This document shows positions 1-14,115 of a stretch of DNA of 64,000 nt, one piece after another. Within the stretch, counting starts at the first letter, position 1; each line of letters begins with the position of its first letter. This DNA is from Voacanga thouarsii (Eukaryota; Streptophyta; Magnoliopsida; Gentianales; Apocynaceae). Under the pieces are notes generated by a model. It saw only the letters and a program-made list of their open reading frames with translations, was not told where the DNA came from and ran no database searches. Location: assembly GCA_026120185.1 (NCBI GenBank), contig JANUWF010002061.1, forward strand, positions 1,612,001 through 1,676,000. The letters run 5' to 3'. The translations under genes were made by a program, and so were the position numbers.

Positions 1-3000
1 GATAATGTTTATATGCTTCGGGTATGCGAAATCCTTCAGGAATTTCCATGTAAACATCATTTTCTAAATTTCTATACAAGTAAGCAGTGGCAACATCTAA
101 TAGGCGCATGTCTATCTTTTCATATACTGTCAAACTGATAAGATATCGGAGTGTAATAACATTAATAACAGGAGAATAGGTTTCATCATAATCAATACCT
201 AGTCTTTATGAAAAACCTTAGGCTACTAACCGTGCTTTATATTGTACGATTTCATTATTTTCATTGCGCTTGTGCATAAATATCCATTTATAGCCAACAG
301 GTTTTATACATTCTGGTGTTCGGACTGCAAGTCCGAAAACTTCACGTTTTGTCAATGCATTTAACTTCGATTAAATGGCATCTTTCCATTGTAGCAAATC
401 TTTTCTATACCGACATTCATAAACTGATATTGGTTCAGGATCATTATTATCTTGTGTGACATCAAGAGATATATTGTATGCAAATATATTATCAATAATT
501 GTTTCTATCCGATTTCAACTTCTATTGGAAGTGGTATAATTGATAGAAATTTCAGTGTTACTTTCATCAACTTCTGGTTCTTTGTCATCAGTTCTCTCTT
601 GGTCTTTATTATTCTTTTCTTCAATATGATCTTCTGGATCATTTAATTCTCTTTTCTTTTGAGAATTTTTATCTTTAGAACCAAGAGATCGGCCACACTT
701 CTAGCATGCTTTTGACTTAGCAGCTATATGTATAATATTTTGTTCTACTGAAACTTCAATTTGAATAGGAGCATTTATAATTAGATTATGCGATTTTGTA
801 ATTCTTCTGGAGTCAACAAAAGTGTTTGGCATTTGATTTGCAATGCTTTGCAAAGAAATTATCTTTTGAAATTCAAGTTCACATGCACTTGTGCGCGGAT
901 CAAGATAATTTAATAATGTTGTCCAAGCAAGATCTTTTTTATGCTGTTTATGTTCTCCCCCTAATTTAGGAAATAATGATCCATCAAAATGACAATTAGT
1001 AAATCTTGTTGTGAATACATCTCCTGTCAAGGGTTCAACATACCTGATAATAGAAGGAGAATCATATTCAACGTATATCCTATTTCTTTTTTGAGGACCC
1101 ATCTTTGTACATTGGTTTGGTGCAATTGGAACATATACAACACACCCAAAAATTCTTAAATGAGCAATATTTGGTTCTGAACCAAAAGTCAATTACAAAT
1201 GAGAGAATTTATGATAACTAGTTGGCCTTATACGTACAAATGCTGCAGCATATAAAATAGCATGTCCCCAGGCAGATGTTGAGAGATTTGTTTTCATTAA
1301 TAATGGTCTAGTAATTAATTGTAATCTTTTAATCAAATATTCAGCAAGATCATTTTGTGTATGAACATGAGCTACGAGTTGTTCAATATTAATCCTAATT
1401 GACATGCAATATGCATCAAAAGCATGTGATGAAAATTCACCAGTATGATCCAAACGAATATTTTTAATGTGATGGTCTGGAAATTGTATTTGTAATTTAA
1501 TTATTTGAGCAAGTAATTTCACAAACGCCAGGTTACGAGTAGATAATAAACACACATGTGACCATCGGGTTGATGCATCAATTAAGACCATAAAATATCT
1601 GAACAGTCCACATGGTGGATGAATAGGTCCACAAATATCTCCATGAATCCGTTCAAGAAATGTAGGACTTTCAACTTATACTTTTACTGGTGATGGTCTA
1701 ATAATTAATTTTCTTAGAGAACATGAAGTACATGAGAATTTTTCTGATATTAATATTTTTTTATTTTTTAAGGGATGACCATGTGTATTCTCAATTATTC
1801 TTCTTATCATGGTAAATCCTGGATGACCCAACCGGTCATGCCAAATGCTAAAAGTAGTAGGATCAATAAACTTCTGATTTACTAAATGATGAATTTCAAT
1901 TGTACATATTTTTGCAACATATAAGCCAGTAGAAAAAGATGGTAGTTTTTTTAATGCAGATTTCTTATCCAAATTAATTTGAGTAATATAAAAATGCTCA
2001 ATATCATTTTTCTTATTTGTTTCAACATGATACCCATTTCTGCGGATATCTTTAAAACTCAATAAATTTCTTCTGGATTTTGAGAAAAATAGTGCCTTAT
2101 CAATAGTAATTGTTATTCTTTCAGGCGATAATATATTAACTCTTCCGGAGCCTTCAATCACATTTGTACTACCATTTATAGTATAAATATTTATTTCTCC
2201 CATTTTGAGATGAGAAAAATATTTTTCATTTTTGAATATGGTGTGTGTAGTTCCACTATCAATAATACATACATCATCATTAACAATAGCTATCTGAACA
2301 AAAATATGTATATGCAAACATAAATATTATTAGAATATAATGAAAATTCAAAAATATTATGGTGAGTCATTAGTTCTTCTGGACACTGTCATCATCAAGT
2401 AAATGATCTATCCTACCGTTTGAGTGTTCAAAAAAATTAGATACATCTATATGGATAATATTGATATTAAGATATTCAGGATCAATATTAGCATCCCTAA
2501 CATCATTCATTGGATGTTGAGAAAAATTTATTTCAACATTTTTATTTTTATTTTTCAGTGAAGTTTGATATAATTCCACTAAATGCTTAGCCGTACGACA
2601 GTTACGTGACCAATGACCTTTCATGCCATATTTATAACACTTATCCTCATGCTTTTCTTCCATTTCTTTTTTTTCCCCTTATGATCTTTTTTGTTCCACT
2701 TTAGGTGGCCAGTATTTCTCACAGCTTGATTATGACTGTAATAAGGGAAATATTGAACGTGTCCACGACCATAACCATGACCATGACCACGGCCACGGCC
2801 ACGACTACGGCAATAACGATGGCTTCTGCTGGAGCCAACATCATTCGCTTTTGGGAGTGCTATTGAGCCAGTTGATCTGGCTTCATGATTTCTCAATAAT
2901 AACTCATTATTTTTCTCTATAATGAGGAGGGCAGTAATTAAATCTGTAAATTTTGTATACCCTTTTTCTCGATATTGTTGCTGCAGGACAATATTTGAGG

Positions 3001-3440
3001 CATGAAAGGTGGAGAATGTCTTCTCCAACATATTTTCATCAGTAACTTTTTCTCCGCATAATTTTAACTAAGATGTAATTTTATACATCGCAGAGCTATA
3101 TTTATTCACGGTTTTAAAATCTTACAACCTCAGGTGCAACCATTCATACCGTGCAATGGGTAGTACGACCATCTTCAAGTGGTCAAGTATTTCTTTTAAA
3201 TTTATCCACAGGACGTATGGTTCTTTTTCGGTAAGATATTCCATTTTTAAATTTTCGTTGAGATGACGACGGATAAAAATCAAAACTTTGACCTTTTGTT
3301 GTGCAGATGCACTATTATTTTCTTGAATAGTTTCACTAAAGCCTTCAGTATTTAAATGCATTTCTACATCGAGAACCTATGGCATATAATTCTTTCCAGA
3401 AATATCAAGGGTTACAAATTCGAGTTTAGCAAAGTTAGCC
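1..3440 (-). pseudogene. Decayed copia gag-pol polyprotein (family A, copy 1)
   Basis: Pieces in gene order (right to left): gag about 3440-2700; gag zinc knuckle about 2660-2580 with C-x2-like CYKYGMKGHWSRNC; protease about 2310-2100 with the aspartic motif DSGTTHT; GAG-pre-integrase HxxxH region with LGHPG near 1830; integrase core about 1700-1200; integrase C-terminal/linker 1192-701; RT start below about 430. Most pieces stay in one reading frame and are separated by in-frame stops, with one frame change near 2640. The element is therefore old and dead but suffered few indels. No intact polyprotein is possible. Confidence 0.85.
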
Positions 3441-3544
3441 ATAGAGATCAATAAATACGTACCTGTCTTCTGGCTTTTGTAACGACAGAGACTTATGCTT
3501 TAGTCTTCTGATTTTTGTAACGGCAGAGACTCGTGCTAATAACA

Positions 3545-3830
3545 TATTATGAACTTTTGGTGGTGTTAAAATAAAATCTACACACTAAGAAATCTCTAAC
3601 TATTCTTTGCACAAGAATTTCTTCAAACTTCTCTCTTTCTTTCACTTACAATTTTTCACAAAATGATATATCTCAAACTTGGGGAAGAACTCTATTTATA
3701 GAGCTCTTATTAGTGAATACATCATCTTCCACTAATATGCATTAATGGTATCTCCACTAAATAATGGACATCCATATCATCTATAATTAGTGGAACGTTT
3801 ACTAATTTTAACAATTTTCACAACAATTCT
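3545..3830 (-). repeat. 5' LTR of copia family A, copy 1
   Basis: Aligns with the 352-bp LTRs of the second copy at 40544 and 45776 and with the solo LTR at 50754. It keeps the TATA-like box (minus-strand CTATAAATAG near 3690) and the repeated CCACTAAT words. It is shortened by small internal deletions. The inner edge at 3545 is set by the shared junction with the primer-binding region. The outer edge near 3830 is approximate. Confidence 0.75.
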
Positions 3831-4183
3831 TGTTTTCTTGTACGGAAATAATGGAGACAAAAATATTATATGAAAGATAAATAGTTAAGCCTGGAAAGCA
3901 AGATATTTTGTTATAGCACACCATTAAATCTAATACAAAAACTACACAAATATCTTCCCCATAGCTTGTCTCCCAACTACACAGAGATTGAGCCTAAGTA
4001 CAATTGGTGTTTTAGTCCTTTCCAGGAGTGACAAACTCATCTCTAATCTTCTTTATTGCTACCACCACATCTTTCATATTCATCCTCTCGCCTGGATATT
4101 CTATGCAGCACCTCAATGCCAGTGCCATGATCTTTGAAATACAGTTCACCTTATGGGCAACATGCATGTCCTCTTCGCGTAGC

Positions 4184-4188
4184 AGATT
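4184..4188. repeat. Target-site duplication AGATT (left copy; right copy 8971-8975)
   Basis: AGATT directly precedes the TGTAATACCCC start of the inserted LTR and recurs directly after its GAATGTTACA end. Removing one copy plus the insert rejoins the kinase sequence in register with the intact paralogue around 36230. Confidence 0.92.
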
Positions 4189-7100
4189 TGTAATACCCCA
4201 TATTAGACCACCTTTATTAAATGGAAAAAAGTTATGCATGTCATATTGAGTTATACTACATTTGATGATTTGAAGTATTTTCATGAAAATGTCAATTTGT
4301 TGTTGCATGAATTAATTTATGCTTGAAGTGGTTGTGGTATTTGAGATAGTTGAGTTTTATTCTATTGAAAAGGATTTATTAGGAAAATGGATGGAGTAAG
4401 TGAGTAAGAATGAAGGGAATTTATTAGGAGAATAATTTCCAGAAATCAATGTGGTTTAATTGATAGAGCTTGGTGTGTGTTCTTTGGTGAGCTTGAGTTC
4501 GAATCCTAACTATCTCAAATTCTTTCCTTTCTTTTGTTTTCCCTTCTACCCTAATTTTTCCGTAGCCTTGGCCAAAATCCTTAAGGTTTTGGATACTAAT
4601 TTCCTAAAAATTGGGGGTGTGCTTTATCTTGAAAATTATTTTATAAAATTAGTAAATTAAATTGTTGTTCTAATATTCTATCATAATCTTTTTTTTCTTA
4701 GAAAATAGAAGGCAAAGAGTTGGATTTAAATGAGATGTTTGTCCTTTGGATTAAGCAAGGGTTTCGAAATTTTAAAGGGGAAAGGGAAAGGGAAAATTCA
4801 GTAACTACAAGGATTAGGAAACCAGAATTTTCCTTACCAAATAACTGTTTAATAACTATTTAAAAACTACTCAAATTAATATAGGGAATTAATTAAACTA
4901 TCCCCTAGATGAATGACCTAATTTCTTTCTAGGGTTTTCTGGAAAACTACCTCATAGCAGCCGCCACCTAGGGTAAAGACAATTTACCTAAAACCTTCCC
5001 AAAACCTAGATAGGGTTAACTAAGAAAACCCTAACCAATTAGGACATGAATTGAGCCAAAAGAATACCAGAATTTCAGCCTCCTTGCCCTCAGAATTTCG
5101 GCCACCCTAAGCTCCCTTCTGCATGAAATTTCAAGCCCAAAGCGTGCACCAAAAACCCCTCTAACAGTCCAGCAAAAACAGCTACATAAAACCCTAATCT
5201 TTCTCCTCCTAATCTCGTCCAAGAGCAGCCAGAAAATCAGCTTCCTAATTCTCTTTTCCCTCTTACTTTCGGCCACCATAACAACTAGAAACAGCCACCA
5301 AAAACCTCCTCAAACCCTACTCAATCTCATCCAAACCAAGGAGACCAAAAGCTATCACATTTCCTTTTTGTGATCAAGAGCCCAAAACAAGAACCACCTC
5401 TCCCAAACCCTAAAACACCTCAGCCTAACCTATTCTCTTCATCAAACCAGCTACAATCAAACCCTAAAACACCCTCTGCTGCTGCATAATTCTAGCTGCC
5501 ACTCTCTCCAAAGATTCCGTCCCTAGAAACCTCCAAGCATCTCCAAACTTGAAATCTAAACCTAAGGTGAGTAACCCTTCAATCCTTTCAACTTATATTC
5601 AATTAATCTTCTTCTTTTCTCCTAAATTTCGGTCATCAAGCGGCTGATTCTTCTCCCCTATTGTTGGAAATTTCCGAACAAAGGTCCAAGAGCCATCAAT
5701 CAACTCTTCATCCCAAAGTAAATTCAACCAAGCACCAAAGGCGCCACATTTGCTCTTGTGTGCCGTCAAATAGGTAATTGAGGCTTAACTCCTCTGATTT
5801 ATATTAGGTTGGAATGTATGGAGGGGATAATATGCATGAAGCCTAGCATGGAAGCATAATTTGATTAGATTGCTGAGTTTGATGGTGCAATGTAATGAAC
5901 TAGGCATATATGTCATTAAATATAGATAAATATTGCTATGATGATCTAGATCTATTGTATGTTAAATATGTTGGGGATATGCCCTAGAGTCAATTTGTAC
6001 TTATACTATTGTCATTATGTTTTATATAATAATATGAGGCTTTCCTTTCCATGAATAGTGAGTTTTGTTTTGTTGGTCATCAAGTACGTGACTTGATAGT
6101 AAAACCCTACAATGAATACAATGACTATTCTAAAACTGTCCCTGATCGATTATTATTATTGGAATAATAATAAATTAAGATTAGCATATTTGTGACTTGA
6201 TGGCTATGTTTTACTGGCCATGGATATTTGTGATATCGAGTCAAGACATAAATAAATGTTAGAGAACATTGTATTGGACATGACCCACTGTGAGAGTACT
6301 TTATGGAATATGTCATAAGTACTTTATAGCCATAATAATATTGAAAGTCGTTCGACCTAAATTTATCATAGTTTCCTATTTGATAAATTCTATATTTTGA
6401 CATTGTCTAAAGTTGTCTTTAACCAGATAATAAATTAGACTACTGTTGGATATAGAATAAATCAAGGAGAGGAATATGATTGATTGTGAAGGAATTTGTC
6501 CCTCTCAGTTATGGGAGAGATATCCATGGGCTCCTTGATAAGTTAGACTGTTAAAAATGCATGGCCGTGCTCAAATATATCAATCTAAGATATTGATATC
6601 ATTTGTTTGAACAGTCTACTATGAAATCAAGAAATAATTGATTAAGCTTAATAAGGATGACATGCTCCGTGCCTTATGCTTAATCTGGATATCGTGTGAC
6701 AAAAGGACTAAATATAAAATTATGGTTTGGTTCAAAGAGATCACCGATCTTCATTTAACCTAGATAGTTATAATGTTTTGCTAGAAACCGCTTATAACTT
6801 GCGGACCATTTAAATATTATTTAGGCACACTGCCAGTGTTAAATGAACCTATAGAGTCACACAATAAGCAAACTTGTTAGGATATTTTCTGGTGACCAAG
6901 TTCGATGAATCTGGAAATATGTCTAAGTTAATCGTACTTAAAAAATTTACCAGATACAATGAATCTGGAAATATGTCCACATTCGATGTATCTGGATGAT
7001 GTCCAGATTATAAGAATCTGACTCAGTAAATTAATTAGTTAAATTACCGAGATAATGGTAGAATCTTATCATATCAGTTTTAATTTAATTTTAATTTAAA

Positions 7101-8970
7101 TTAGAATATGATAAGATATTATTAGGGTTGGACTCTAAGAGGTTCGGGGGTTTTTAAGAAAACCCTAGCCGTCTTTTCAATAGTCCAATTTTTCGGTTGA
7201 GAACATTCGTGTCATTCTCTACCAGAAAAGAAAAAAAAAACCTCTCAAACCCTAGGCGCTAGCACTCTCCGGGTATCGAGTGAGTTCGCGGTGTGTATCC
7301 GATAGAGGACGTTCGCATACTGCAGCGTCTGGTGACTGTTCGGGTTGAACGTACAACAGCGCAACCAGAATCGAAGGATTTCGATTACAGCAACCAGAGG
7401 TAATTCTTAAACCTTAGATCATCTTAATCGTTTACTTGGGTCCTCGAGAGGGATTCGTGGATGTTTTTCGCGTATAGGAGTCCACGAATTCTAACAAAAT
7501 AAAGATGAGATCTTTTGATGCAATTAGGGTTCATATAGGAAGTTAATGGTAATTGAGTATGGAAGTCATCATGTAGATGGTTTGATTTGTCTATAAGCAT
7601 GCATAATGATGAGATACATGATCATGGAAAGCTATGGCGATGATTTAATGAATTAGTTTATCTAGATGCCATAAATGACTTAGAAGGTTAATATGATCAT
7701 ATGGATTCATGATGCATGATGATAGCGAAATAACATTTGGATCCTAATTATAAAATCAATGATTTTAGATAAGGAAGACGGTGAAAGAGAGGGCAAACAT
7801 TGTTGTGGTTGATTGCAGAGTATATTCAAGTAAGTCCCTGCATAACTGTTTTAATAAATGTTACTCGTTTGCAAGCAATTTTTATGATATTATTTGGAAT
7901 TAATGTCAATATGATGTTTTGACACAAGGATTAAGCCTTGATTAAAAATGATGAGTTATACTGGATTGTTGTGAGACTTAGATTGGAAACGTGGATGTTT
8001 TATTTTCAAAACGAATTTACTAAATTTTATTTATTCAAACTCAAAAGCAATTTCCTACTCTATTGTCAAATGATTTGAAAACGCTATTACGAAAAATCAC
8101 GTTTTGCAATCAAACTAATCAAGACTTTCGGAAAAGGGAAAATGATTCTGCCCCTGAATGGGGAGCGTTGAGTATTCAGCGAGGGTAGGCTAGTGGTACT
8201 AGTCTCGAAGAGTAAGAGCAAGTCTTCTGGCAGGAGGCCACCTCCAGAAGATAAACTCTACATTGAGAGGCGACAGTATTACTTAGTCAAGCCGTCCGCG
8301 CTAGCATATTGGTCCATGTGAACATTGTTGATCTGGACTGGACAACCGGTGTGTTGGGTGTAGAGATGGAGGAGTATCTCACCCTAGTGGGAGGGTCCCC
8401 CACTGCCTATTGTTGAAAGAATACATTGGGAAGCTATCACGGTGGTAACCATGATATGGATTGTATTATTATATTGTTGAATCATTTGCTAATCCCTACT
8501 TAATGAGTTATGAATATGATTTATTGTGAACTGTTTTGGATTTGTTGAGCAAGACTCTTTTGTATAACTGTTATTGATGAAATTTACTTGCAAACATGAT
8601 TTTATGATTTTGATAAAGCTGCATATATGAAATGGTTATAATTAACATTTGCACACACGGAACTTACTGAGATGCCAATCTCACACCTTTTATATCATGA
8701 TTTCAGGGGATTGCCTATATTGAGCAGGGTGAAGTTAGGGTTGAGCTCCAACTTATTTATTTAGTTGTGTTTTTGAGTTTGTTTCAAGTGACGATTATTA
8801 GTTTTGAGTTTCTAGACTTGTATAAGTTTTGCTTCCGGATGTAATGGAATCATTCTTTTGATTTTATTTAGCATTGTTGTTTTATTTTGTTCTTCATTAT
8901 AAAGACCCCTGGTTTTTTAGATAGGATGACATCCTGCCTTATCTAGGTACCTAGGATATGGAATGTTACA
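4189..8970 (+). mobile_element. Long solo LTR, probably Ty3/gypsy (Tekay/Del-like), in the kinase exon
   Basis: The insert begins TGTAATACCCC and ends GAATGTTACA, giving TG...CA termini and a perfect 5-bp AGATT duplication. After removing the nested copia LTR it is about 3.25 kb with no gag-pol remnant and no internal direct repeat of its ends, so it fits one LTR left after LTR-LTR recombination. Long LTRs with these ends are typical of Tekay/Del chromoviruses; that lineage call and the plus orientation are inference. The small reading frames inside (for example around 5031-5279) have no recognisable domain. Confidence 0.8.
5969..7496 (+). mobile_element. Nested solo LTR of a BARE/Angela-like copia element
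   Basis: Begins TGTTGGGGATATGCCCTAGAG-like, the hallmark start of Angela/BARE-type copia LTRs, and ends TTCTAACA. The 5-bp duplication AAATA flanks it at 5964-5968 and 7497-7501. It is 1528 bp with no internal coding region. It lies inside the longer LTR at 4189-8970 and is therefore younger than it. Confidence 0.88.
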
Positions 8971-11900
8971 AGATTAGCATCAGTAACCTGGACTGCTGAA
9001 TCAGGCAGTGAATCTTCAATCCAACTCTTCAAGTTTATATCACCAGAAAACATTTCATCATTGGGCTTCGTTCTTGAAAGCGTTTCCATCAATACTATTC
9101 CAAAGCTATAAACATCAGTTCTGGTTGATATTAGTCCCTCCAGTCCGTATTCTGTAACAAAGATATGACTCCATCAATTCGCTCTTTGTAGGAAGCAGAA
9201 AATTTTGATTAAATACTTCAAAAAGGACAATAAACAACAATTATAAGCCCAACCTGGTGCAATATGTCCGAGTGTTGCGAGAGTTCTTGTGTGCACAGCA
9301 CTTTGTCCCTCACTAAGCAACTTCGCGACACCAAAACCGCTCACTTGGCCAACCATTTCTTCATTAAGCAAGATGTTACTAGGTTTCAAATCACAGTGAA
9401 CCACAGGTATTGTGTAACCATGATGGAGATATTCCAATGCACAAGCAACATCTATCATAATGTCTAATCTCTGCTTGAGATCTAAAAAATGGTTGTGGGA
9501 ATACAACCACTTTTCAAGACTCCCATTGGACATGTATTCAAGGACTAAGGCTTTGAAGTCATAATTTGAGCAACTTCCAAACACTTTGGTGAGATTTCGA
9601 TGCCGAAGGTTGCCTAACACTTCACATTCTCTGTCGAAACTCTTGAAGCCACCTTCTATCTATAAATTGAACACCTTAATGGCCAAACGTGTCCCATCTC
9701 TTAGAATACCTCTGTAAACAGAACCAAAACTCCCAGTGCCAAGCAAATTGCTCTCGCTATATCCTGTAGTTGCTTGCAGGAGCTCATAATAGGAAAATCT
9801 TCTGTATGTTTCCACAGACAATGAATCTGTTCCAAGTGGATGCTTCTATTTTTTCCGCCATCTTAGAACTAGAAGTGCCATGGTCATGGTGAGCAATACT
9901 GCAACAATTCCGGACAAAATGAATACAACTTGAAGCACTCTTCTTTTCCTTGATTTTCCAGCTGAACTACTACGGCATGGTGGCACATTAAACCTTGAGG
10001 AACCACAGAATGCTCTGTTAAACATGAATGATTGGTTCGTGAAGTTTCCAAAAGGACCTCCCGTGGGAATTTCACCACTTAAGCCATTAAAAGAAACATT
10101 GAAGTAGCCAAGATATTGAAGTGTCTCCATGGACTTGGGGATTGTCCTGGTAAGTTTATTGCATGATAGGTCCAAGATTGCCAAGCTTAACATTTTACCA
10201 ATTGATACTGGAATAGACCCTTGCAAGCTATTGCTTGCCATAGAAAGATTTCTTACGTTCTGCAAATCTCCAATGGTGGTAGGAATGATGCCTGATAATT
10301 GATTGGACGAGAGAACTATAGTTGTTGCAACTTTGAAATTTCCCATCTCTGGTGGGAGGGAGTTATCAATGGAATTTGAGGAAAGGTTGAGTACATTGAC
10401 ATCTTTGAGGTTCCACATGCGGGTTGGTATGGAAGTAAATCTGTTGGAATCCAGATATATATCCGTTAGAGAAGTAATGTTTCCGAAGCATTCTGAAATA
10501 GGACCCAAGATTTCATTACTATTCAGTTCTATGCTTCCCAAATTATGCAATTCACAGAAACCATTAGGGAATGACCCTCCTATCTTGTTGGAACCAAAGG
10601 ATATTCTCTGAAGATTTTGTAGATTTTGGATTGTTCTTAGGACTGATCCAATCAGTTAATTCTCCGCTAAATCTAGCAAAAGTAAACTGCTTAAATTGCC
10701 GATCTCATTGGGAGTCCTTCCCTTAATTTTACTTTTAGCAGCATAAATGTTCTCAAGAGAAGTGGAAAGGTTACCAATAGAGGCAGGAATGCATTCAGAG
10801 GATTGTCATTCACTATCAAATACCTTAAGGATCTGCAATTTGCTAAGGCAATGACAAAACTCAATTCAGGAGTAGACTTGTCACTTGATAGTTGGTTTCT
10901 TGCAATGCTTAGAAACCTAAGGTTTCTCAGATTCCCAAGAGAGTTGGGAACTGCTCCAGCGAATTTGTTGAGACGAAGGCTGAGAATAATGAGCTTGGAG
11001 GCATTAGATATAGAATTAGGTATGACTCCACTGAGATCATTTAGGTTAAGTAGGAGAGCTTCAAGATTGTTTAGATTATTACCCATACTTGAAGAAAGAC
11101 TTCCAGAAAGTTTGTTTAATGTGAGTCCAATATCTTGTATTGTTGAGATGTTAAAGATTTGTGTGGGAATAGAACCATTTAACCAATTATGGCCTAATCT
11201 AATTTTCTCCAGGTTGTATAGGTTACCAATCTCTTCTGGAATTGCACCTGTCAAGTTATTAAAGGAACAAACGTTGACAATTGGGAATAACAGGAAACTG
11301 CAGCAATGGAAGTAGTATCATACCTGTCAAGTTGCTCCCTAGGATATCTAAGAGCTTCAACATGGTTAAGTTCCCAATTTCCCTTGGAATTTCACCTGTC
11401 AAACTCCAAAAGTCATGAATATGATTCATCTTTCCAAAACCAGTGCTGGAGTTGGAATTTCATTTTGTACTTAAAATTTGTTGGAAAAAACTAACCAAAA
11501 AATCAAGAGAAAGAAAAGAAGAAGAAAAATTGAAAATCCACTGCGTTGCATCTAGCTATTTTTGAACTCATAGATAACTAGCTAGTGCATGGCTGGATAC
11601 CTTTCAGATTGTTTCCACCAAGATAAAACTGCTCAAGCTTTTTTAGATTTGAAATTTCCCTTGGTATGTACCCTGAAAAGTTATTGAATGACAAAGACAG
11701 AATTTGAAGTTCTGAACATTCAGATAACTGTGATGGTATTTGGCCTCGTATGCTATTCCAAGACAGATTAATTTCTTTGAGTCCCGGAGTGTGATGGCAT
11801 AAATCAACTGGAAGACTACTTGATAATCTGTTTCTAGAAAACCCAACTGCTTCGAGTGTTGAGATGTTAAAGATTGTGAATGGTATAGGACCTGCAAACT

Positions 11901-12323
11901 GGTTACCTTGCATGTTAAGATGCTTGAGGCTAGAGAGGTACCCCATTTGTTCTGGGATCCTTCCTTGTAAGGAGTTGTTCTGAGCATCCAAATGCTCAAG
12001 TTTTGACAAATTTGAAATGGACAGAGGGATGAAACCAGACAAACTGTTATTACCCAGAGACAAGTATTCAAGTTCAATTAAGGAACCAATCTAAGACGGA
12101 AATTCTCCTGTGAGGTCGTTGAAGTTTAAGCTGATGTATCTCAAACGGCGTAAATGAGCTAACTCTTGTGGAACTTTGCCATGGAAATAGTTTCTTTCCA
12201 TGTCAAGAAAAACAAGAAAAGAGAGGTTTGCCAACTGTGGAAGAATGCTGCCTCTTAGACCCATTCTTGAAATATTTAGAGCAATCACTCTGTTGTGGCG
12301 AGGTCTGTAAGTGACACCCACCC

Positions 12324-14115
12324 TGTAGCGCCTCGAATCCGAAACCCGGAATGGAACCTGAATCCGAATCTGAAACGCTACACGGCAGCATCTCTAAGAA
12401 GACACTAAGCCTCTAACTAAAAAAAACCCACTTTAATTAAACTAATCACCTCCAAAGGAAAAGGAAAAATATACATCCTGAAATATAATTCTATGAACAA
12501 AATATAAAACATTTAATACAACCAATGTCTTACTCAATCTTAACTGAGGATTTATGCGAACAACACTGTCTAAACCAAAATAAAAGTCATAATAAGTACA
12601 ACTCCCAAAAAGCCAATCAATCTAATACGTAGTCTAATCCCATCCGTCTCTACAATTCTCTCCATATTCTTGATCAAAATCTGCAAAATGTTAAATGGAG
12701 TAAGTTACACTAGCCCAATAAATAGTTCAAACATCTTCTTGGGAAAGAGAATGTTACATATAATATATTTCAATAAAACACATCACGTAGTACCCAATAA
12801 TTAGATGGAACCGAGTTTCTTTTTTTTTCTGAAATACACACACACACACACACATATAATATAGTATAAGACTTAGTCCAATATAGAATAAAATAAGATT
12901 ATCACCTCAATAAAAATAATAAAGTAGAAATAAAATATGATTTAATTACAAAATAAACTAACTAGCTTAGCCTAATTTTTAAAACAACAAATTGGGTCAC
13001 AATTATACAAGAAAATGATATAAAACAAAACCATCTGTAATTTAAATTTTTTTTTATAAACAACATCCATCAATTGAAATCAATTGTGGGGCACCACATA
13101 GTCCCCACATTAAAACCCACTTGCATGGAAATGGCTTCGGTAGCCACGCCCCAGCGGAAAACAGATTTGGAATTTTTTTTTTTTTTAAGACGTCGTATAC
13201 CCAAACATACAGCAACTCAAAAAACTACAATTCAGCAGGATCAACAGCGCCCCTTTTCGTTTTGTTTTTGTTCCCCTTCCAACATCATGATAAAAATTGA
13301 AAACAAAACAAACAAAGGCTCATGAATCTCAAATTAGGCAAATGATTAATGATATTAGTCCTGACTGTTTATTCCGTCAGGGAGGCCAGACTTATATTTC
13401 TTATTGACTGAGAGGGATTTCAGTCATACAAACGAATTTTTAGAACATGTTCTTCCTTCCCTCCTTCTAACCCATGAGCCATTAACCACATATCACACAT
13501 AGCACACATGATAGTATTACTCAAAATCAGAAGAAAATAACCAAACTCAATTTCTAAATTTTATACAGAAAATACAAATTGTCGAATATTTCGAAAAACA
13601 GAAGATGCCTAAACCACTTACCTCAAAAGTCAGACTAATATCTCCAATCCAAACTAATCGCTCGACACAATCATTCCCTAATATCAAACCACACAATACC
13701 AATATCAATTTACGGAACTAAAATCCCATGAATCAATTAACCCTATTATCTAGAATCCCAAAATAAAGAGGAAGATAATCTCCTAATATTTACTTCTCAA
13801 CCTTTGACGAAATTAATAGTCGAAGCCAATAGAACTCACCTTTACGATTGAAGCAAATCTGAGCTTTCTTCCCCAGAGTCTGGAACCCTTGAATGATCGT
13901 TTTGGCCAACTGATGATAAAACCAAAGAACGTTGTTTAGGTTAAGACGTAGGTTTAACTTTTAAAAAATACTAAATAGCAAACACATCCCTCAACTTAAT
14001 TAAATCCCTCATGACCCCTAAAATCTTGTGGACTATCTCATGGGCCATAATAAAAAAATCACTTTATGGGTCAGTTGAAATACCAACCCAAAATCAATTG
14101 GGTTGGGTATTTACA
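12324..14115 (-). mobile_element. Solo LTR of the gypsy family found complete at 24415-32348
   Basis: 1792 bp with 5-bp CACCC duplications at 12319-12323 and 14116-14120. On the minus strand it starts TGTAAATACCCAACCC and ends with GGCGCTACA, matching the 3' LTR at 30485-32348 along its length (GTCAGGACTAATATCAG and TTTGGAATTTAG-type landmarks recur). It contains a short (CA)n run near 12837-12853. It inserted in the same orientation as the receptor-kinase gene, just after the signal peptide and LRR cap segment. Excising it restores register with the intact paralogue at about 39600. Confidence 0.92.

Larger units (their letters stand above)
1..3830 (-). mobile_element. Ty1/copia retrotransposon, family A, copy 1 (partial, cut by window start)
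   Basis: The element reads on the minus strand. Only its 5' LTR (right side), gag, protease, integrase and the beginning of the reverse transcriptase lie in the window. Base 1 matches about base 42223 of the second copy (40544-46127), and the two copies stay colinear up to the LTR at 3545. The order gag - zinc knuckle - protease - integrase - RT is the copia (Pseudoviridae-type) order. Its 3' LTR and insertion-site duplication lie outside the window. Confidence 0.9.

Noticed and set aside
5031..5279. Minus-strand open frame inside the long LTR
   Set aside because: It lies in non-coding LTR sequence, has no domain and no splice or promoter context.
13074..13325. Plus-strand open frame in the gypsy solo LTR
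   Set aside because: The same region in the 3' LTR at 30485-32348 does not keep it open, so it is chance.
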